NCBI RefSeq assembly: GCF_017591425.1
Contig: NW_024467119.1
Location: 79,290,894-79,354,893 of the forward strand
Length of the DNA stretch: 64,000 nucleotides
From: Ochotona curzoniae
Lineage: Eukaryota > Chordata > Mammalia > Lagomorpha > Ochotonidae
Direction: 5' to 3'
The notes under the pieces were generated by a model that was not told the origin of the DNA, did no database searches, and saw only the letters and a list, made by a program, of their open reading frames with translations. The position numbers and the translations under genes are program-made. The first letter of the stretch is position 1. Every line of letters begins with the position of its first letter. Below are positions 56,263 to 64,000 of this stretch, in pieces.

Positions 56263-56505
56263 GACTGATTATGGTAGACTTTTTTTTTAAGACAAATCAC
56301 TTGTGTGGCATTTGTGTTTAATGACCAAAACTGTTTTTAAGGGATCAGGAAGCTGCCCACAGTGATCCCAGGAATGACTAGTTCTTCACTTCGGGGGAAG
56401 CTTTTTCAGTTTTTAAATATCTAAGCAGTATGATTTTAACAGCTTTGGTGTTTTCTCTCCCAATTTACGTGGACTGTGTTTTTATCTTTTATTATGATCA
56501 TACAG

Positions 56506-56618
56506 GTGGTCAGAAAACGCAGACAAAAAGTGGACCAGTTATTCTAGCAGATGAGATTAAAAATCCCGCAATGGAAAAGTTAGAACTTGTTCGAAAGTGG
56601 AGTCTAAATACTTACAAG
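56506..56618 (+). CDS. ARFIP1: ARFIP1, fourth coding exon, residues 100-137: amphipathic helix and PKD site
   Basis: Acceptor 'gatcatacag', donor ACAAG|gtttgt, 113 bases, phase 1 in, phase 0 out. The peptide GGQKTQTKSGPVILADEIKN continues to MEKLELVRKWSLNTYK. In the family this stretch forms the amphipathic helix that binds PI4P-rich trans-Golgi membrane. Numbering from the ATG through the included cassette puts the serine of LVRKWS at 132, the residue reported as phosphorylated by protein kinase D to release arfaptin-1 from granule necks. Human has R where K103 stands here, as remembered; the rest appears unchanged. A (TA)n tract lies about 240 bases upstream. Confidence 0.95.
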
Positions 56619-57289
56619 GTTTGTAAATTTTAAATATTTCTACCCTATCTTTAATATAGAATTATATTGCAATTCTTTGAATGTATAGTAGAGAATAGTG
56701 CCATCTAAGTGTGGAAATACAATTAGAAATTGAAATACTTATTGCTCTTTTACATATAATTTCAAAGACTCATCATGAAAGAGTGAAGAAGCTACCTGAA
56801 TGCTTATTCGCTTACAGATCATGTGCTGCCTTAGCATGTACTTAACTGTCAGCCAGCTGTTATCTGTGTACTGCTTTATGCTTGGGACCAGAATTGTCTC
56901 GGATTTCAGAGCTTTTCCAATTTTAAGATACTTGCATAGACTTAAGCAGTTGACCATACTAATCTAAAAATATGAAGTCACAAATGCACCAAACACCAAT
57001 AAGTTTTGAACATTATGTTGGCACTCAGAAAGTTTTGGGTATTGGGGTTTGACTGAGATATTCTCAACCTGTATATTTTTGCATGTTTATAATGGCTAAA
57101 GGTCAAGAATGGTGTATTCTCTCTAAATTGGAAATTGTGTCCTTTTACTGTATGAGTATTAACTTGCAAGCAACAATAGATTGCAGATAATTTTGATTCA
57201 GAAGTTCCACTGTTGATTGCCTTGCTTCAGAGTAACTGGTGGTTATTTTTCTTACATCCTTTGTAAAACAAATAACAAATCATTTAATT

Positions 57290-57611
57290 TTTTAAAGATT
57301 TATTAATTTTTATTGGAAAGGAAGGTTTGCAGAGAGAAGGAGAGACAAAGATCTTTCATTCTCTGGTTCACTCCACAAATGGCCACAAAGGCTGGAGCTG
57401 AGCCCATCCAAAGCCAGGAGCCAGAAGTTTGCCCTGGGCCTCATTGCTAATGCAGGGTCTCCAAGCTTTGGGCTATCTTCCTGTGCTTTCCCAATTTACA
57501 AGCAGGGAGCTGGATAGGAAGTAGAGCAGGCAAGATGCAAACTAGTGCCCGTATGAGATATTGGCACTATGGAGTAGAGAATTAACCAATTGAGCTATTG
57601 TACCAGACTCC
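57290..57611 (-). mobile_element. CSINE
   Basis: TSD CAAATCATTTAATT (57276-57289) against CAAATTATTTAATT (57612-57625). Moderately diverged body. Confidence 0.9.
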
Positions 57612-57954
57612 CAAATTATTTAATTCATACTGTGTTTGATGCATTATAAATAACTGAAACTTCAGATCTGCCTAGTACCTTTGAACCTGAACAGGGGGAA
57701 GGCAATAGAATTTATGGAATAGTTAAGTGCATCAGAGTTCTAGCCATTCAGATTAGAGCATTAACCATAACTTTGTATTTATGGATTGATTGTGGGTCTA
57801 GTGTTTGTTAAATTAAAAATTGTTTTTATTTTTATATAACACAGAATGCTTATGGGTATTTATCAAGAGCAATTAAAATAGACTTAAATTTATTTTTTTC
57901 AGCTAATATTTTAGAAATAGAACCTGAAATCCTAACAAAAATACAGATTTTTTT

Positions 57955-58268
57955 TTTTTCTGGGATGGATGCTGTGGCCCAGCTGGTTACACAGCCTTTT
58001 CTGAGTGCTGGTTCCAGTCCCGGCTACTCTGCCTCTGATCCAGTTGTCTGCTTATCTGTCTTAATTGGCAGGTGATGGTTAGGTACTTGACTCCATGTAA
58101 TGATGAGTGAGGGAGACCTGAATAGAGTTGGTGGACCCAGGTCTTAGCCCAGCCCAGCCCTGGCTATTTTAAGTGTGTGGGGAGGAAAGCAGTGGCTGGA
58201 AGAGCTCTCCCTCTCCCCTTTTCTCTGTCTGCCTTTTAACTACATAACTAAATAAATCTTTATGTATG
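57955..58268 (+). mobile_element. CSINE, old subfamily
   Basis: 'ggatgctgtggcccagctggttac' head, 'gttccagtcccggctactctgcctctgatccag', 'aactacataactaaataaatc' tail. Confidence 0.8.
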
Positions 58269-60729
58269 TTTTTTAAGATAGTGATAAGTATCTTGAAACA
58301 TGCTACATGGATCTTTGTAAAGTTATTTAGTTAATATCAGTGTAGAATCTGAGGAGTGGCCATGATCTCTAGAACTTCGAAAATCATTGCTCCTTCTGTT
58401 CCCCAGGATTCCCTCATTCCGTGTGTTCCTTATGCCTTTATATCCCTATCTATCAGTGGGACTTCTACTTCCTTTTTATTCTTTTTACTTTTTCTCCATC
58501 TCAGCGTCCACAGCCACAGTTCATGTTTATTCTCCTCTCAGACTGCTGTGGTGGTATCTCCAGTTCTCTTAGACTGTGCAATCAACTCCTCTTGGTGTGA
58601 TCACAGTTGCCTCAGCCCTGTACTCCATCCCATTGTCTTTACAATGGCATGAATCCAACTCCTATCTCCTTTTCCAGCTTTATCCTACTGCTGTCTTCTG
58701 TCTGTGGACCCAGTGATCCAGACAAAATTACCCAGAGATTTCCACAACTGTCTGCTTCCTCAGATGACTTTGTCTTTGTTCAGGAAGTGGTATTCTCCAA
58801 AGCTTGGAATTTCCTTTCATTTTGGTTGTTTATCATTCATGCTGAGCTCAGCTTTATTCATTTATCAATTATATTTCTTATTTATTGATAAAGTTAGCCT
58901 CTCATGTCTACAATTTTGAACTTTATATAAAAGTTCATTTCTGAGCCAACATCTAGTAATTGCACATCATTCAGTAGGTGTTTTCCCTGCTCTTTATCTG
59001 TTTTTTCCTATATGTATTTGAGTTATTTTTCTTTTGCGTCTTACCTCTTTAATAATCTTAATTGAGTCATTAGAGCATAATTTTTGCCTTAAACACATCT
59101 TCTTCAGTGTTATTTTAATTTACCTAATTTATTCACAAATATTTAAGCCCAAGTTTATTTCCTTTATTCTTATCTGTAGGAATAACTAAGAATAGGAACT
59201 CTGCTTTATTTGTTGAGTCATTCTTTTTTGTGGATCTGTGGTTTTCACTAGTCTGTAATGGGCTTCTTTTCAAGTTCTCTCTTCCGTTTTAGAATCATCT
59301 TGCTTTCACCATTCAGGAGATGTTTAATCTCTGTCATAAAAAATTAAATGCTTTTTGGAAATGTTGAGAACTTGCTATTAGCATTCCCTGTCTTATCAGA
59401 CTAATCTTTATTGTGTTTAATCCAGTAGTTTCTCTATGCTAGCATACCTGTTTTTTCTTGTTATATTGCCTTACTCATTTATTGATTGACCTGTTTCTGC
59501 TGTTCATTTTCCTTTTATGCTTCCTTCTTCATGTTTCACCTTAATAGCCCTTTTTATGTCTGTCGGTTGTTGTGATGAATTCTTCTTCTTTTACAGGTGC
59601 TTCAATGTCTTTATTCATTTTTATTTGGCATTGCAGAGTACTCTTGCAGCGGTTTCAGTATTCTGAGTCCATAGTGAGGACCTGGTCAGTTCCTGGGCCA
59701 GTGTGGGGCTGAATCAGTGTACAGAGTGTGCAGAACCCGCCTGTTCCACATGAGGAGCTGGAGCTGGATCAGTAATTCCCTGCAGCCCCTCTGCCCCTGG
59801 ACTCATGTGCCTGGTTAGCTCCTGACAGTCTTCATTGAAATGACAGCTGATGAGGGCTGCCACCTTATATTTGATCCCTGTTTTTAAGCTTGTTCTGTAG
59901 TATATGCCAGTCTTGAGTATTATATTTTAATTTCAGTATACTTCAGAGATCCAATAAAAATCTTTTTTTTTTTTTAAAGATCTTGTTAGGAAATTCCTCT
60001 GGAACTCTGATGAATAGAAATGGCTACCAGCTTTTTATTTTCTCACTACAAACTTCCACAGAGCTATACATATACACATTTGGTAGTTCTCTCATTTCCA
60101 GAGTATTTGGCTTTTTCAAAAAAGTTTATAATTATTACTTGTGTTACTATGCAAGCTGTATTGTACAAGCTCATTTCAGGAATCCAGATTTATCATAATT
60201 TGCCTGACAATGAGTGTAGTTTTATTCCCACTGCCTAACTTCCTGAAAGCAAAAAACATTTCCTCATTAAACTTCTGATACGCATGCCTACTTCCACCAC
60301 TGTTTCTTAGGGAGCAGGGAATGACAGCAGACAGCAGTGGACATTTCTTTAATTTTCCCAATACACAGTTCTTTGCAGTGCATGTAACTTGTTGAACGAA
60401 CTGTTATGAAGTTGAAAGGCACCATGTATATCAGCTTGTGAATATAGTTAGCATCTCTGCTGATATTATTACCAGGGAAATCCTAATGTGGAGGAAGAGT
60501 GTGGGAATGACTGACATATTTTCCTTGTCTCACTTCCATTTCATGTATTATTTCTTACTGATGTTTTTCTCATTAAAATCTCACTGTTTCCAGTTAACCT
60601 TGGCTGTTGATGTTTTTCATTCCCCAAGGGTGTTTCTCTGTTTCCCAGAGTAATGATTTATCCCTCTTGTGTGGTTTTGACCCCTCACCTGACCTGTCAT
60701 TTTCTATAGAGTTAAAAATGTCTTTGCCT

Positions 60730-61048
60730 TGGGGCCTGGCACGTTGGCTTGTTTGGCTCTTCCCTTCAAGTACCAGAATCTCATATGGGTGCCTGTTCAT
60801 GTCCCAGCTGCTCCCCTTGCTATCTAGCTCCCTTCTTGTGGCCTGAGAAAGCAGTAGAGGATGATCCAAGACCTTGGGACCCTGCACCCACGTGTGAGAC
60901 CTGGAGGAAGCTCCTGGTTGCTGGTTTCAGATCAGCTCAGCCCTGGCCATTGCAATCATTTGGGGAAGGATCTTTCTCTCTCCGTCTCCTTCTCTCTGTA
61001 AATAAAATAATCTCCTTCTCTCTTTCCAATAAAAATAAATCTTGAAAC
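60730..61048 (+). mobile_element. CSINE
   Basis: 'ggggcctggcacgttggcttg' head, 'ccttcttgtggcctgagaaagcag', 'ccaataaaaataaatc' tail; a small duplication of 'ctccttctctct' near the tail. Confidence 0.88.
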
Positions 61049-62123
61049 AGAATATCTTTGCTCTGAATAAAAAAAATAGGCTCATAAAAATCTTTAACTG
61101 ATGAGAATAGAACTGTGTCAGGAAATTTGTTTTAGTTTATACAGATTTAGATCTGTTGACAAAGGAAACCTTTGCATAAATCTTGTTCATGGAAAAGAAA
61201 GGTTCAAGATGTGATATGTAGTGTAATGTAACCTGTTTTCTCTAAAGACATGGATGTGTAGTTTTATGTTAAAAGAGAGACTAGAATACCTGTCAAAGTA
61301 GTAGTTTCGTTTTATGAATAGTTTGTGAGAGTAAAGAAGAGGAAACTTATTTTGTGCATTAATTTTATAGTAGTTAATTCTATAACCAAAACTTTGAAAT
61401 CTGTTAGAACAGATTTTTAAAATGATGGAGAGTATATTCATCACCTGTATTGTTGCCCTTAAATATATTGTTGAATAATGAAGTTGCTTATAATTTTTTA
61501 TTTCTTGTAAGTTATGCTAGAAAATTTACTTTCATGCCCTCTGAAGTTGAGTACATTAAGATATGTTTTTATTTCTTGGGCAGGATAGTTTAGTATTCAT
61601 CCATTGGTATGTGGGCAGAAGTGAAAGGAGAACTCAGCACATCTCTGACAACTTTCTCTCTTGCTCACTTTCTCTTCTCTCTCCTTTTTAACTTCTTTCC
61701 TCTTTCAGACACATAGGCTATTTGGGAGAAAGAGGGAAAAGACATTTGGAACTGTAAGAGAGTAGAAATTTGGTATTATTATTATTATTAAACCATTGCC
61801 AAATATCTGTTTTAAATAATTTGTCCAGAGTACATTGAACTTCAAGTGTGATTATGTGAGAGAGTCCGTCTGTCAGTATTAAGTCATAAATTTTCCTCTT
61901 AGTGTTAGTAGTTACTAGACACGCCTCATGAATTTACTTGCTGAGTCTTGATGAGCTTCTAAACTTAGGTGCAGAAAACTTTCAGTTAGGCCACTTGTTT
62001 GGAGCTAGAAAATTATGTATACCATGTGCTCTAGCAATTGTATTTTAATTGTATTTTAGGTAGTTGTATATTTTTTTTCTGTTTTTTTTTCTTTCCTTAA
62101 CAAAGTGTATCTTTCCACTTTAG

Positions 62124-62345
62124 TGTACTCGACAAATTATCTCTGAGAAGCTAGGCCGTGGCTCAAGAACTGTGGACCTTGAACTTGAAGCTCAGATTGA
62201 GATATTAAGAGATAACAAGAAAAAATATGAAAATATCCTAAGACTGGCTCAGACATTGTCAACCCAGCTTTTCCAGATGGTGCATACCCAGAGGCAACTT
62301 GGAGATGCATTTGCTGACCTGAGTTTGAAGTCACTAGAACTCCAT
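62124..62345 (+). CDS. ARFIP1: ARFIP1, fifth coding exon, residues 138-211: start of the AH/BAR domain
   Basis: Acceptor 'ttccactttag', donor CTCCAT|gtaaga, 222 bases, phase 0 on both sides. The peptide runs from [20 protein letters not shown] through the long charged helix ([20 protein letters not shown]) to [10 protein letters not shown]. It is the first helix and start of the second in the arfaptin-homology BAR domain, a crescent dimer that senses or bends membrane and binds Arf1, Arl1 and, in the paralogue, Rac1. Differences from the human form as remembered are conservative (D-to-E, K-to-R). The domain is incomplete here; about 160 further residues must be encoded beyond 64000. Confidence 0.96.
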
Positions 62346-62811
62346 GTAAGATGCTTTTATTAAGTAACTGTGAGTGGAGAAGGAAAATGATATAGAGTTG
62401 TTCCAGGAGGTAACTTGTTGTATTTATGATTTGATGAACTCTAAAGAAAATCAGAATTCCAAGATGTGAAGGCTTATCTGCCTGTTCTGTCAACATAGGG
62501 GTCCAATGTAGCTTAGGAGAGGTGTCCCTTGGGGCTTCAGAAGGACTTGGGGAGAGGTGAGGGAAAAAAAACGTTTGACCTGCTGAAGACCTAGAAAGAA
62601 TCACAGCTACCTACAATTCTTTAATATAGGTAAAAGGTAAACTGGCTATCTGAAAATTCTCTTGCCTGCTCTCTAAGTGTGTTGAACAAGTTATAACTTT
62701 CTTGACTGGATTCGTGATACAGTGTAACTGAGATTGTTAATATAAATTATGAATTTGAGACATAATGTTTGGCATGTATTGTTACAACGTTTTACAAAGA
62801 ATTTGTTGTTG

Positions 62812-63085
62812 TTTTTAAGACTTATTTTGAAAAAGAGAGAAAGAGATAGAGACTCTTGTACTGGTTCACTTTCCAGAATGCTGTTAGGCCAAAGCTACAA
62901 AGAAACGTTAGCCTGATTGCCCCTGTGAGTGGCAGGAGCCCTGAAACTGGGCCATGTTCCTCTGTTTTTCCCAGGCCCTTAGCAGGGAGCTGTATCAGAA
63001 GTGGAATAGTTGTGACACAAACTGGCACCTGTATAGGATGCCAACATTACTGGTATTTACTTGCTAAGTCACAACATTGGCCTGG
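62812..63085 (-). mobile_element. CSINE, old
   Basis: 'tttttaagacttattttgaaaaag' tail, 'cccaggcccttagcagggagctg', 'gacacaaactggcacctgtatagg', head 'aacattggcctgg'. Confidence 0.8.
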
Positions 63086-63449
63086 CAAAACATTTCTAAC
63101 AATTTCTTTTGATGTCTTACCCGAGCTCTTTCCTGTCTTTTATTTTATTTATTTATTATTTTTTTTTTTGCCAGAGCCAAAGTGAACAGCTATTACTTGC
63201 CTGCTGAAATTTACCTAACTAGGAGAATTAGATAATTTAGAGAATTTTATCACTTTGTTCTAAGACCTTGGATGACAACAATTTGGCTACATGTATTGAT
63301 ATGTATGCTGATAAAAATATAATTCCACCTGAGCCCATTAGGCAAAAAGAACAGCTGATCTAATATTGAGAAGCTAAATGTCATACTAATTACAGTTCAG
63401 TGTTGTGTGCTGGCTGCTCTATTCATTATATCACATGACTTTTCTACAC

Positions 63450-63580
63450 ACTGGTGCAAGAAATATTATGCCTGTGTTATAGATGAGTAGACTAGGAGTG
63501 GTTAGATAATTTCTTAAAGATCACAAAGTAAATGAGAGTATGAATTTGTAACCAGGCTAATCAGCTGTCTTGTTAAGTGT
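63450..63580 (-). mobile_element. MIR (diverged)
   Basis: 'cctgtgttatagatgagtagactaggag' and 'taatttcttaaagatcacaaagtaaatgagag' in antisense MIR order. Confidence 0.5.
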
Positions 63581-63659
63581 AATCTGCAGAGGATTTATGG
63601 CCCAGAGAAAAATCCCCACGATAGGGAAAGAGAAGTACTCAGAGTATGGATGTGCTACC

Positions 63660-63840
63660 GCAGTGTTAGCAAATATACCATATATCCTGTTAGACTCTAC
63701 TACTAATAATAGATGGGAGGCTTTGTAGATGCCAGATACTATTATAAATGGTTTATGTTTTTATTACCTCACTTAATGCTCACGCTTAACTACTGAGTAC
63801 TTGTATTATCTTATTATCTTTTCTAAATGTGGAAATTCTT
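63660..63840 (-). mobile_element. MIR fragment (possible)
   Basis: 'gatgccagatactattataaatgg' and 'ttacctcacttaatgctcac' resemble the antisense 3' half of MIR. Confidence 0.45.
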
Positions 63841-63901
63841 TTATAGAACTCTGCAAGATGATTGATCAGAATTTATGCCTATTCTTCCTAGTTTATTTTT
63901 T

Positions 63902-64000
63902 TCCTTTTGATTATTTACTTACTTTTCTTGGAACGCAAGATATACAGAGAGGAGGAGAGACAGGGAGAAAGATCTTCCATTTGCTGGTTTATTCCCTGAG
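63902..64000 (-). mobile_element. CSINE, cut by right edge
   Basis: 'gatatacagagaggaggagagacagggag' and 'gatcttccatttgctggtttattccc'. The head lies outside the window. Confidence 0.88.

Larger units (their letters stand above)
54058..56505 (+). other. ARFIP1: ARFIP1 intron (2.4 kb)
   Basis: gtattc to catacag. CSINEs and a TA tract are listed separately. Nothing recognised in 54058-54815, 55173-55529 and 56263-56505. Confidence 0.85.
56619..62123 (+). other. ARFIP1: ARFIP1 intron (5.5 kb)
   Basis: gtttgt to 'ccactttag'. CSINEs are listed separately. 58270-60725 is A/T-rich with possible very old LINE debris (58660-58900 vaguely L2-like), but nothing I would name. Nothing recognised in 56620-57275, 57626-57950 or 61050-62123, except a short ATT run at 61770-61790. 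Confidence 0.85.
62346..64000 (+). other. ARFIP1: ARFIP1 intron, continues beyond window
   Basis: Starts with gtaaga. Carries CSINE and MIR pieces. Nothing recognised in 62346-62811 and 63086-63445. No further coding exon was found. Confidence 0.85.

Noticed and set aside
62137..62604. 155-codon minus-strand frame over an ARFIP1 exon
   Set aside because: Antisense shadow of the + strand coding exon and its intron.

Overview
This is mammalian nuclear DNA, almost certainly from a lagomorph and most likely a pika (Ochotona). About fifty copies or pieces of the lagomorph tRNA-derived CSINE retroposon are spread over both strands, together with L1 ends carrying the lagomorph-type G-rich 3' UTR. 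The CSINE variant here (tail reading TATCTGACTTTCCAATAAAAATAAATAAATC) looks more like pika than rabbit. The species call is inference; the order is well supported.

The only functional gene I can support is ARFIP1 (arfaptin-1) on the + strand. Five coding exons are present: 19523-19624 (start codon at 19532), 47245-47353, 53962-54057, 56506-56618 and 62124-62345. They join in frame to give residues 1-211 of about 373. The 5' non-coding exon(s) and promoter lie upstream of the window or are not recognisable in it. The exons for the rest of the membrane-curving AH/BAR domain lie downstream. The 96-nt exon at 53962 is a phase-1/phase-1 cassette matching the 32-residue difference between the known long and short arfaptin-1 isoforms. 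Ser132, the reported protein kinase D site, is conserved.

The rest is intronic or 5' flanking DNA filled with repeats. 1-19522 holds L1 fragments, CSINEs, an HSPE1 (Hsp10) processed pseudogene on the minus strand (12444-12949) and three copies of an unusual repeat. The first long intron (19625-47244) carries a 3.7-kb copy of that repeat, a head-to-head L1 pair and many CSINEs. The intron at 47354-53961 contains a nested CSINE / gammaretrovirus-like env-U3 fragment / CSINE stack. The remaining introns hold CSINEs, MIR, MER5A-like remnants and simple repeats.

The best candidate for something undescribed is a family of at least six copies in this window. Each is built from a non-coding 3' module ending in an A-rich tail, and in five of the six an irregular tandem-repeat (VNTR-like) body; the longest copy also has a GC-rich head. 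Three copies are flanked by convincing target-site duplications. The architecture recalls primate SVA elements: a composite, apparently non-autonomous, L1-mobilised retroposon. Whether it is already in a repeat library could not be tested here. Also notable are a 15-bp target site used twice in a row by an L1 and a SINE, a twin-primed inverted SINE, an ultra-short SINE insertion, and a second fragment of the HSPE1 3' UTR inserted inside a SINE.
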